A DNA stretch of 64,000 bases from the NCBI GenBank assembly GCA_038237475.1, contig JBBRYS010000001.1, positions 434,001 to 498,000 on the forward strand. The letters run 5' to 3'. The notes beneath the pieces were generated by a model. The model had not been told where the DNA came from, did no database searches, and saw only the letters and a program-made list of their open reading frames with translations. This stretch comes from JAOAPY01 sp038237475. GTDB lineage: Bacteria > Acidobacteriota > Blastocatellia > Pyrinomonadales > Pyrinomonadaceae. The first letter of the stretch is position 1. Every line of letters begins with the position of its first letter. This document shows positions 54,030 to 61,762 of the stretch, in pieces. Made by a program: the position numbers and the translations under genes.

Positions 54030-54632
54030 GTGGGGGCTGTAAGGTCTTTGGCTGCCAGCGAAGGAGCCGAATTAGTCAGGCGTTGTCGTGCCGGAGACGG
54101 GGCGGCATGGGAAGAAATTGTCCAGACTTATTCACGACGGATTTATAATCTTGCCTATCGCTTTACTTCCCGTTCCGATGCTGCTGAAGACCTGACTCAG
54201 GACGTTTTCATACGTATTTACCGGGCGTTGGAACAGTACGATCCGAGACAGGGTGACCTGCAAAACTGGTTGATGCGACTGGCTCGTAATTTGGTTATTG
54301 ATGATTATCGAAAACGGCAACGTACGCCACACGACAGCCATGCCGAGGACTTGGCGGACCACACTTACCATTTGCGCGCCGGGACCAGTTCGGTGCAACG
54401 CGAAATGGAAAGACGCGAACTGGGAGAGCAAGTGCAGTCCGGTATCGACAAGCTTTCAGCTGACTTGCGTACTTGCGTGATATTGCGTGATATCGAAGAA
54501 CTGAGTTATCAGGAGATTGTGGATCTCCTCAAAATCCCTGAAGGCACGGTCAAGTCGCGGATCAACCGGGGCCGCATTGAACTGGCAAAGACTCTCAGGC
54601 GAATGAAAGTAGTGGCTGTAAGTGAAACGTAG
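54030..54632 (+). CDS. ECF RNA polymerase sigma factor (second)
   Basis: The 200-residue protein starts with GTG (GGAGAAGCATTA before it). Region 2 shows VQTYSRRIYNLAYRFTSRSD and AEDLTQDVFIRIYRALEQYD, and region 4 shows RDIEELSYQEIVDLLKIPEG, then TVKSRINRGRIELAKTL. It heads a plus-strand group with an anti-sigma factor 68 bases downstream, a membrane protein and a small membrane protein. It probably controls envelope stress genes. Confidence 0.93.
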   Translation: MGAVRSLAASEGAELVRRCRAGDGAAWEEIVQTYSRRIYNLAYRFTSRSDAAEDLTQDVFIRIYRALEQYDPRQGDLQNWLMRLARNLVIDDYRKRQRTPHDSHAEDLADHTYHLRAGTSSVQREMERRELGEQVQSGIDKLSADLRTCVILRDIEELSYQEIVDLLKIPEGTVKSRINRGRIELAKTLRRMKVVAVSET

Positions 54633-54699
54633 GTATTGGTTCGGCGCTGCGGATCGCCGAAGACATTAAGAACCCAGGGGGCAGAAAATAGGTAGCAAT

Positions 54700-55551
54700 A
54701 TGCTTTGTGTAGATTTTGAAGAACGATTAAGTGACTACATCGACGGGTTACTCGAAGCCGAGACTCACCGTCAGTTCGCAGAGCACGCTCTGCGTTGTCC
54801 TGTGTGTCACGACACTTTGAGCCAGGTAAAGAATTCTATTCAGACCTGCCGCACGGCCTACGTGCCGCCGGCCAGCAATGAACTGGAAGCGCGCATTCTG
54901 TTGCGTACCATGCCGGAATCCACGATGGGCTGCGAAGAATTTGAAGAAGCCCTCACAGATTATCTGGATGGTTTCCTCCCTGCTCCGCTATTTCATCGCT
55001 GGGAACGGCATGCAGCGCTCTGCGCGCAGTGCACAAAGCTTCCGGGAGAAGTCGTGCGCTCAATCGGCGCCTGCATCACCTATAAAGGTGAGGAGCTGCC
55101 CGTACCAGTTGGCCTGAATGAGAAGATCCTTGCAGCAACCCTCGGCACTGTGGTTCCAGCCGAAGTGCGAGCTCCGCTCAGTTCTCGCGTGGCTGCCCGG
55201 TTACGTCTCTGGCTTGATCCGATCATGTCACCGCAGTTGGCTACCGTGGCAACGATGCTTCTGGTGGCGATATTCGTTCTGACCAGCACGGTTTCAGCTG
55301 ACGGTTCCATCAGTGGCATGTATAGCGCGAGCCTGCGTCTGGCTGAGCAAAGTTATTCCAAGAGCAAGGATGTCAGTGGCACCGGCATTTCCGATGGCTT
55401 TAAAAAATTCTTTGTGGGCGGGACTGAAAAGTCTCCAAAGACCGCTAGCCCGGACCTACAACCCGAACCGAACCCGGGAAACGGAGTTCAGCAGAACGAG
55501 AGTGTTACTAGAAAGCCGGAAGTTACTCCCAAGAGCCAGCATAAGCGCTGA
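54700..55551 (+). CDS. Anti-sigma factor with two zinc-finger (ZAS) domains
   Basis: The 283 residues begin with a zinc-finger domain (CVDFEERLSDYIDGLLEAETH, then HALRCPVCHD), followed by a second, similar one (MGCEEFEEALTDYLDGFL, then HAALCAQCTKL). A membrane span lies at about 185-205 (MLLVAIFVLTSTVSAD) and an extracytoplasmic region is rich in S, K, P and E. The HxxxCxxC arrangement is present in both copies. Two tandem ZAS domains are uncommon. It is 68 bases after the sigma gene. Confidence 0.87.
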   Translation: MLCVDFEERLSDYIDGLLEAETHRQFAEHALRCPVCHDTLSQVKNSIQTCRTAYVPPASNELEARILLRTMPESTMGCEEFEEALTDYLDGFLPAPLFHRWERHAALCAQCTKLPGEVVRSIGACITYKGEELPVPVGLNEKILAATLGTVVPAEVRAPLSSRVAARLRLWLDPIMSPQLATVATMLLVAIFVLTSTVSADGSISGMYSASLRLAEQSYSKSKDVSGTGISDGFKKFFVGGTEKSPKTASPDLQPEPNPGNGVQQNESVTRKPEVTPKSQHKR

Positions 55552-55556
55552 CTGCG

Positions 55557-56348
55557 GTGGCGCCAGGTGATCGCCCGATGATGTACTGTTCGTATCATTC
55601 CAGAAACCCTGCGGTGGTCCAATGCAACCAGTGCGCTCGCGCACTTTGCGCGGCTTGCGATCATCGCATTCGCGGTTTTCCCTTTTGTCAGGATTGCATC
55701 GTTGCAGGCGTTGAGATGCTGCGCCAACAATCACAGTCACCCGCGTCGCATATTGCGCGGCGGCGCAGTTCGCCTTTTGTAGCTACTCTGTTGTCATTCG
55801 TCCCCGGTCTCGGGGCGGCTTACAACGGTCAGACGGCCAAGGCAATTGTTCACTTTGCAATTTTTGCAACCTTCTTTCAGATGGCCGTTCTTACACAGGG
55901 CGTGCACTTTTTCGTCCTTGGAGTTTTGGGAACCTGGTTATTCGCAGCGGTCGATGCCTGCCGCACCGCCCAGTTGCTGCGAGCCGGATTTGCAGTTGAC
56001 ACAGAGGAAGATCTGATCGCCCGAAGGCTTTATGGGAACCCGCTCGCGTGGGGCGTGACCTTAATGGTTATTGGCACCGTTTTTCTCCTGCATACACTGC
56101 TCGGCTGGCAGCTTCCGGTTAGGAAACTGCTGCCAGTAGCATTGGTAGCACTCGGCGCCTATATGCTCTTCGATTATCTGCGCAGCCGTAGAGGATCTGA
56201 ACGAGCTGTTCGTTTTGATTCCCGGCCGGCTACACCTTCGGCATTCTCGGTTCGAACTTTTGACGCTGCTTCGTTTCGTGGCGGAGAAATAACTGGTCGT
56301 CCCACTGCGCAAGAACTGGGATCTTCTATACCTTTTGAAAGACGTTGA
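55557..56348 (+). CDS. Membrane protein with N-terminal B-box-like zinc finger
   Basis: The 263 residues start with a cysteine/histidine-rich module (CSYHSRNPAVVQCNQCARAL, then CAACDHRIRG, FPFCQDC), which reads like a small B-box-type zinc-binding domain. Four membrane spans follow (about 72-95, 98-125, 160-180 and 185-202) with SFVPGLGAAYNGQTAKA, a motif seen in TM2-like small membrane proteins. The ORF opens at GTG 55557, but the ATG at 55578 is an alternative, and either fits. It overlaps the end of the anti-sigma operon by context (5-base gap). Function unknown. Confidence 0.65.
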   Translation: MAPGDRPMMYCSYHSRNPAVVQCNQCARALCAACDHRIRGFPFCQDCIVAGVEMLRQQSQSPASHIARRRSSPFVATLLSFVPGLGAAYNGQTAKAIVHFAIFATFFQMAVLTQGVHFFVLGVLGTWLFAAVDACRTAQLLRAGFAVDTEEDLIARRLYGNPLAWGVTLMVIGTVFLLHTLLGWQLPVRKLLPVALVALGAYMLFDYLRSRRGSERAVRFDSRPATPSAFSVRTFDAASFRGGEITGRPTAQELGSSIPFERR

Positions 56349-56379
56349 CAGAATTAACGGGGTAGATTAGGAACGTATT

Positions 56380-56598
56380 ATGACAGCCCTTCTCTTTAGA
56401 GCTTTTGGTCTTGGTAGTGTCGTCGCAGCCATCCTGCTCATCGTTGCTTTACTAAAGCAACTGATCGTGATGTTCGGCTTTCTGCTGGCCCTCGTAAAAT
56501 TTGCCATCATCATGGCCTTTGTCCTCGTGATCGTGATGATCGTCCTGGCGATCTGGAGCGACCGCACCCGCCGCCGCCGTGAGGAACGGGGATTGTAA
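56380..56598 (+). CDS. Small two-span membrane protein
   Basis: The 72-residue protein has two hydrophobic segments (about 10-30 and 34-58), and ends with the basic RTRRRREERGL. It follows the zinc-finger membrane protein by 31 bases on the same strand and is probably the last gene of the sigma operon. The high leucine/valine content and the positive tail suggest N-terminus outside or inside with both spans packed together. Function unknown. Confidence 0.62.
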   Translation: MTALLFRAFGLGSVVAAILLIVALLKQLIVMFGFLLALVKFAIIMAFVLVIVMIVLAIWSDRTRRRREERGL

Positions 56599-56926
56599 AA
56601 ATTCAGCGGGATACTTAACCTCCCTTCCCACTTGCTCTTAGCTGTTTTCCTGCTATTTTCTCTGCAACTTCGCGTCCTTCCGAGGTTGAAAAAGTGATTT
56701 TCGTGTGGTAGGGTGCGCCTTCTTTGCAGCACCGGCCGAATGGGTTCATCGACCTCAAAGCTTCGAGGTCCCGACCAATTCGCTGCAATCTCCAGGCAGG
56801 CTTTTAGCTGTAAGCCCTCATAAATCGTTAACTCGCATCAGTCAGTTACCCCCGCAGCAGACTGTGCCTTTGCCGTCGCTTGCGCCGCTTTTTCGTTTTG
56901 CGCAAACGTGACAAGGAGTCTTCAGA
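56599..56926. other. Intergenic region upstream of the M23 peptidase gene
   Basis: No gene is supported. A candidate promoter, TTGAAA (56686-56691), 17-base spacer, TAGGGT (56709-56714), lies in it, with the peptidase ATG 213 bases further on. AAGGAG precedes the start of the next gene. Confidence 0.4.
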
Positions 56927-57784
56927 ATGGTTCGAGACGAAAGACTATACGCTTTCATAATTTCCAACACCTCTCGCTCACGGTCCCATATTCGCCGTAT
57001 TTGCCTTCATAAGAAATGGTTGAGATTGTCGGCGGTTATTGCTTTTCTGTTATTTGCCAGCTCCATCTACGGTTTTTATGGATTGACCCAGCAGGCCTCG
57101 CATCTGCGCATTGAAAAAGAAAATGAACGCTTGCGAGCCGAAACGGAGCGCCAACGCCAGGAGCTGAATGAACTGAATCAGCGCGTCGAAAAGGTTGAGG
57201 ATACCTCACATAAGTTGGCGGAAAAATCAGGTCTTCTCACTCAGATGGACTCCAATCTTCACGGTGCAGGTGGCCCGGCCATCCCGCTCAACGCTGCTGC
57301 TTTGGCGACCCTCGAAGCCAAGATGAGTCGAGTGGAAAAGGAAATGAGCACGCACGAGGCAAACCTCCGCGAGCGCGGATTCACACCGTCGCTTTGGCCC
57401 GTCGATGGCAAGCTAGAGAGCGGTTTCGGGGGCCGTTCGAATCCCTTCGGCGGCAGTTCATACGAGTTTCATGATGGACAGGACATCGTTGTTCCTTCAG
57501 GCACCCCGGTGGTGGCGGGCGCTAAAGGCGTGGCGACGTTTGTTGGCTGGCAGAACGGCTACGGCCGGCTAGTGGTGATCGATCATGGTGGCGGTCTGAC
57601 AACTCGTTACGGTCATTTGTCCGAGTTTGACGTGGAAGAGGGCGCCGACGTGGCGCGCGGAGAATTCATCGGACGCGTAGGGTCGACTGGACGTTCTACG
57701 GGACCGCATCTGCATTATGAAGTCCGAATCAATGACAATCCGGTCAACCCATTGCAGTATCTATTGACCAGCGCCAAGCACTAG
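56927..57784 (+). CDS. M23-family peptidoglycan endopeptidase with coiled coil
   Basis: The 285-residue protein has a cytoplasmic N-terminus, a membrane span (about 32-53), a coiled coil (about 58-105, with heptad-like E/R/L content) and a LytM/M23 metallopeptidase domain (about 155-275): SGFGGRSNPFGG, HDGQDIVVPSGTPV (zinc ligands H and D, about 181-185), GYGRLVVIDHGGGLTTRYGHL and TGPHLHYEV. M23 enzymes cleave peptide cross-links in the wall. The coiled coil is typical of EnvC/NlpD-like regulators. All zinc ligands are present, so it is likely active. Confidence 0.9.
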   Translation: MVRDERLYAFIISNTSRSRSHIRRICLHKKWLRLSAVIAFLLFASSIYGFYGLTQQASHLRIEKENERLRAETERQRQELNELNQRVEKVEDTSHKLAEKSGLLTQMDSNLHGAGGPAIPLNAAALATLEAKMSRVEKEMSTHEANLRERGFTPSLWPVDGKLESGFGGRSNPFGGSSYEFHDGQDIVVPSGTPVVAGAKGVATFVGWQNGYGRLVVIDHGGGLTTRYGHLSEFDVEEGADVARGEFIGRVGSTGRSTGPHLHYEVRINDNPVNPLQYLLTSAKH

Positions 57785-57919
57785 AATTCGAACCAAAGGA
57801 GTGGGCGAGTCGCTGCCTCAAACAGGGCGATTCGACCCGCCTGGCCTTTCTAAAACTCACCCGCCTTCTGCTACTATCACACCTCTTCAATCCGGACGTA
57901 GCAGAGGATCAAACAATCG

Positions 57920-60154
57920 ATGAGTTCACGTTTACGATGTTTCGCGGCCACCGTGCTGGCTGCAGCCTTATGTATTTCCGCCATTCCTTTGCGCGTTCTT
58001 GGCGATGAAGGAATGTTTCTGCCGGACACGATTAACCGGCTCTCGCAGCAGCAACTAAAGCATCGCGGACTCAGGATTCCCCTGACCGACATTTACAATC
58101 CAGATGGTGTCAGTATCAAAGATGCCGTCGTCATCGTTGACGGCGGAACCGGAGAGTTCGTCTCCCCGGAAGGTTTATTACTGACGAACCACCATGTTGC
58201 GTTTGACGCGCTGGTCAGCTCTTCGGACGCCGGCCACGACTATGCGACTAATGGTTTTAAGGCCAATTCGCGGGCCGAGGAACTGCCAGCCACAAACTAC
58301 ACAGTTACCATTACGCAGGACCTGAAAGATGTTACCACTGAGGTCCTCAAGGGAGTGACCGGCAGTTCGCCGCCGGCTGAGAAGCAAAAGGCGATCGCGC
58401 AAAATATTGGCCGGTTGGAGCTATCCGGCGGTAATGAAGCAGCCGGCATCAGGGTCCGCGTCATGCCAATGAATGAAGGTCTCTCCTATTATCAATTCAC
58501 TTACCTGGTCTTGAACGATGTGCGAATTGTTTATGCACCACCCAAGAACATCGGATTCTTTGGGGGTGATGCCGATAATTTCGAATGGCCTCGACACTGC
58601 GGCGATTTTACTTTTATGCGCGCCTACGTCGGTCCGGATGGTAAACCGGCGGCCTACTCGCAGGCGAACGTTCCCTACAAGCCGAAAAAGTTTTTGTCGT
58701 TATCGCTGGCAGGTGTGAAGGAAAACGATTTCATGATGGTGATGGGCTATCCCGGGACCACCCGACGCTATCGCGAGAGTTACTCGGTTGCTTACAACCA
58801 GGACACGTTAATGCCCTTAACAGTGGACCTTTTCACCACGCAAATTGAAGCCCTGGAAGCAGCGGGGAAGGACGACCCGGCGCTACGCATAAAACTGCAA
58901 AGCACGATTTTTGATTTGGCCAATACGCTGAAGAATGACGAAGGATCAGTCATCGCCATGCGGCGCGCGGATATTGTAGGCCGCAAACAAGCCGAAGAAG
59001 CTACCTTTACCCGCTGGCTCGAAGCGGACCCGGCCCGCAAGAGTAAGTACGGGGAAGTGCTGCCTAACCTGAGCAAGGCTTATCTGGAACTCAATGCGAC
59101 AGGCCTGCGCGATTTGCTGGCCCTGCAGCTATTCCAAGCCAGCGACTTGTTGACGATTGCCTTCGGCATCCAGGACCTTGCCGCGGCGAAGGAAAGACCG
59201 GGTGGTGATTCAGCACCTGCCCTCGCAGCGGCCACTATCAGTGCCCGCGAGCGCGCCAAAGAAGCCCTGGCAGATCGCAATTTGATCCTGGAGCGGACGC
59301 TTCTGACCTACCTGTTACGCCGCGCCGCAGAACTTCCCGAAGCACAAAAAATTGCCGCAATAGAAAAACGATTTGGGTCGCTTCAGGGGGACGCGCGGCG
59401 CCGGGCCGAAGATGACTTTACCCGCTCGATAGTCGACACAAAGAATTTTGTGGGCCCCGATACGATCGGCAAACTCTTCGATATGACACTAAGCCAGTTG
59501 CGCGAGCTTCATGAACCCTTTCTCGATTTTGCAGCCGAGTTGACACCTCTGATCGTGCAACAACAGATTCGCACTCGTACTTTCAACGCGACTGTAGGCC
59601 GCTGGCGGCCACTGCTGTTGCAGGGGATGATCGAAATGAAAGGAGGCAGCCAGCCCTATCCCGATGCTAATCGCACCCTACGATTCTCGTACGGTGAGGT
59701 AAAAGGCTATGTGCCGCACGACGCCGCCATCTATCAGGCTTTTTCACATCTCTCAGGGGTCATTGAAAAGGATACCGGACGCGAGCCTTTTGATGCCCCT
59801 GAAAAGTTGAAGCAACTTTATCGAGCCCATGATTTTGGTATCTATGGAACCCCGGATGGCACAGATGTCCCGGTGAATTTTCTTTCCGACACGGACATCA
59901 TTGGCGGAAACTCGGGCAGCCCCATCCTGAACGGACAGGGTGAGCAGGTAGGGATTATCTTCGACGGCAATTACGAGGGTCTGGGTAACGATTTCTTCTA
60001 CAACGGAGAGAAGGGCCGGTCGATTTCAGTCGACATCCGTTATGTTCTCTTTGTCGCAGATAAATTTGGTGGTGCGGGATATTTACTCAAGGAATTGAGC
60101 CTCGTTGGGGTCCCCAAAACGCGGGCCGCTGCCGCTCGAAAAAGCCATCACTGA
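57920..60154 (+). CDS. S46-family dipeptidyl-peptidase
   Basis: The 744-residue protein has a signal peptide (about 1-29) and the S46 double-beta-barrel peptidase fold. Catalytic-triad regions are LLLTNHHVAFDAL (histidine about 90), NFEWPRHCGDFTFMR (aspartate about 227) and GGNSGSPILNGQG (serine about 664). A central helical region (about 310-520) forms the exopeptidase lid. S46 enzymes (DPP7/DPP11) release dipeptides from N-termini and are known from Bacteroidetes and other Gram-negatives, periplasmic. It helps the organism feed on peptides. P1 specificity cannot be read safely. Confidence 0.9.
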   Translation: MSSRLRCFAATVLAAALCISAIPLRVLGDEGMFLPDTINRLSQQQLKHRGLRIPLTDIYNPDGVSIKDAVVIVDGGTGEFVSPEGLLLTNHHVAFDALVSSSDAGHDYATNGFKANSRAEELPATNYTVTITQDLKDVTTEVLKGVTGSSPPAEKQKAIAQNIGRLELSGGNEAAGIRVRVMPMNEGLSYYQFTYLVLNDVRIVYAPPKNIGFFGGDADNFEWPRHCGDFTFMRAYVGPDGKPAAYSQANVPYKPKKFLSLSLAGVKENDFMMVMGYPGTTRRYRESYSVAYNQDTLMPLTVDLFTTQIEALEAAGKDDPALRIKLQSTIFDLANTLKNDEGSVIAMRRADIVGRKQAEEATFTRWLEADPARKSKYGEVLPNLSKAYLELNATGLRDLLALQLFQASDLLTIAFGIQDLAAAKERPGGDSAPALAAATISARERAKEALADRNLILERTLLTYLLRRAAELPEAQKIAAIEKRFGSLQGDARRRAEDDFTRSIVDTKNFVGPDTIGKLFDMTLSQLRELHEPFLDFAAELTPLIVQQQIRTRTFNATVGRWRPLLLQGMIEMKGGSQPYPDANRTLRFSYGEVKGYVPHDAAIYQAFSHLSGVIEKDTGREPFDAPEKLKQLYRAHDFGIYGTPDGTDVPVNFLSDTDIIGGNSGSPILNGQGEQVGIIFDGNYEGLGNDFFYNGEKGRSISVDIRYVLFVADKFGGAGYLLKELSLVGVPKTRAAAARKSHH

Positions 60155-60557
60155 AAGGTCCCGGCTGATTTTCAGACTCGGGGAATGAAGATAAAAGGCC
60201 TCAAAAGCACGGTTTTTAATTGCTTGACAGGCTGATTTGGTTTCGCTTAGTATGCGCGCTCGTTCCTTTGCAGGGTTACCCGGTTGGTCCTGCTAGTCCG
60301 ATTTTCAAAGCTCCACAGTAATGAGTAGTTCAGCTTTCCCCTGTAAGTGTCTGCATGATGATTTGCGCGCTGTGCGCTTTTCGTCATGCTTTTTTTTGGC
60401 TGTGTGGTTCCGTGCTCGCCCCCTACAAGCGCGTTCGGCTCACTAGCATTAACCTGGAAGGCGCAAAGTAGCAGCGCCCTTTGGCCTGAACATCTCAAGC
60501 CGAAAGATCTGGCTATTAGTGCCCGTTTTACCGAATCGTTTAGGAGGATTCGTTTGT
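60155..60557. other. Leader and promoter region of the cold-shock gene
   Basis: This gap has a promoter at 60224-60253 and about 300 bases of untranslated leader before the cold-shock ATG at 60558. Within the leader there is a GC-rich dyad (about 60362-60377) followed by a run of eight T (about 60387-60397), which could pause transcription. No convincing gene is present. Confidence 0.5.
60224..60253 (+). promoter_or_regulatory. Sigma-70-type promoter of the cold-shock gene
   Basis: TTGACA (60224-60229) is a perfect -35, an 18-base spacer follows, and TAGTAT (60248-60253) is a good -10. Predicted transcription start is near 60260. Confidence 0.65.
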
Positions 60558-60764
60558 ATGTCTAGAATAACCGGTAAGGTCAAGTGGTTTAACAACTCGA
60601 AGGGTTACGGTTTTATCGAACAACCTGGCTCTTCAGACATCTTTGTTCACTACAGCGCGATTCAAGGCGAAGGCTTCAAAACCCTGGAAGAGGGTCAGGA
60701 AGTCGAGTTTGAAGTAACGCAGGGCCCCAAAGGACCACAGGCCGAGAATGTGACCAAGATGTGA
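60558..60764 (+). CDS. Cold-shock protein (CspA family)
   Basis: I start at the ATG at 60558, where family members begin (MSRITGKVKWFNNSKGYGFI); TAGGAGG lies about 12 bases before it, and an upstream in-frame ATG adds 13 non-conserved residues. The 68 residues form a five-stranded OB fold with RNP1 KGYGFI and RNP2 DIFVHYSAI, ending GPKGPQAENV. It binds single-stranded RNA and DNA and acts as an RNA chaperone. A long leader (about 300 bases) as in cspA, and a terminator follow. Cold regulation is inferred. Confidence 0.95.
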   Translation: MSRITGKVKWFNNSKGYGFIEQPGSSDIFVHYSAIQGEGFKTLEEGQEVEFEVTQGPKGPQAENVTKM

Positions 60765-60834
60765 CGTCTCCCCGGCTTGCTAGTAGCAAAGCCACTGACC
60801 GCTTCCGGTACTACCCGGTAAGCGCGGCAAAAGA

Positions 60835-60860
60835 AAAGGCGACCTTCAAGGGTCGCCTTT
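60835..60860 (+). terminator. Terminator after the cold-shock gene
   Basis: A perfect 10-base stem (AAAGGCGACC and GGTCGCCTTT) with a 6-base loop is followed by CTTGCTT. It lies about 70 bases after the stop. Confidence 0.75.
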
Positions 60861-60926
60861 CTTGCTTCAGGGTCTCCCGACATTTCCAGGTGAACACTGG
60901 AACCGCACGGTAACCAGAAGGACTCT

Positions 60927-61559
60927 TTAATCGTCGGCCTTTGCCTTGAAACTTACGTGTCCGCCTTCCACGTCTACCGAGAAGCGCACCCGGTCGCAAC
61001 CCATTCGTTCCTTGAGGGTGTCCGACTTGGACGCGATCAAACGGTGAAATCGCGGAAAGGAGAAGCCTATCGTTGACTCACCGCAACGCCGCTTCGCTTC
61101 CAGCAGGGAGTCGTAAAGTTGCTTGACTGTACCGACATCCTTATGAGCGTCGGCACAAACAAATGTGGCGGGATCGACTGGTCCCATTTCAAGATTTCTA
61201 TTCTGGGCCCGCGCTGCAGCTACCGGATCGCGACCTTCCTCCCGACCCTGTAGAGTGCGGCGCCAGAGATCTCGAAACGCATTATAGCGAGCAGCCAGCG
61301 TATTGAAATGATAACGCTGGGCATAGGTCAAGGTCCGATCATCCAACATTCGTTTGATGATCGTCTCCACACGGTTCTTGGTATCGTAGGGTGGCCTCTT
61401 CGAGGCGCCGTTGAAGTAAACGTCGAACTCAATCTTCAAACGACGAATATCGTCTTCGAGCCGAGACAGATGTTCCTCGACTGTCGGTTGGTCGTCCACG
61501 ACATTCTTGTTCTTAACTCGTTGATTCGACCGGACTAACTTGTTATCACGAATGCCCAA
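60927..61559 (-). CDS. MXAN_5187-type C-terminal domain protein
   Basis: I choose a TTG start at 61559, because AGGAGG lies 9 bases before it, whereas the open frame's ATG at 61682 adds 41 unlike residues and lacks a site. The 210-residue product has the family segments VEEHLSRLEDDIRRLKIEFDVYFNG, PPYDTKNRVETIIKRM, TLTYAQRYHFNTLAARYNAF and RDLWRRTL, then a C-terminal alpha/beta part with KQLYDSLLEAKRRCGE. The family is described from Myxococcus MXAN_5187, where the domain follows a sensor part. Here only the domain remains, and function is unknown. Confidence 0.75.
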   Translation of the reverse strand: MGIRDNKLVRSNQRVKNKNVVDDQPTVEEHLSRLEDDIRRLKIEFDVYFNGASKRPPYDTKNRVETIIKRMLDDRTLTYAQRYHFNTLAARYNAFRDLWRRTLQGREEGRDPVAAARAQNRNLEMGPVDPATFVCADAHKDVGTVKQLYDSLLEAKRRCGESTIGFSFPRFHRLIASKSDTLKERMGCDRVRFSVDVEGGHVSFKAKADD

Positions 61560-61762
61560 TGCGTGGTTCCTCCTGCGGATAGACCTGACGGGCTGCTCTG
61601 GCTGGAAGGCTGCGCCGTGAGGAGACGCGTTCTGGACTGAGTCTAGGTGGTGGCAAAGCCAACTGTCAACAAGTTTGTGCAATGTAGATCGCTCTCTTGT
61701 CAGGTAACGGGGGACTGATTTGATTCACTCCGATGAAAATCATATTCTCTTGAGCCAAATCT

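Noticed and set aside
57433..57452. GTTCGAATCC, resembling a tRNA T-loop
   Set aside because: It lies within the M23 peptidase coding sequence, and no acceptor or anticodon stem surrounds it.
60305..60440. Short open frame in the cold-shock leader
   Set aside because: Starts without a ribosome site; composition is like the surrounding leader.
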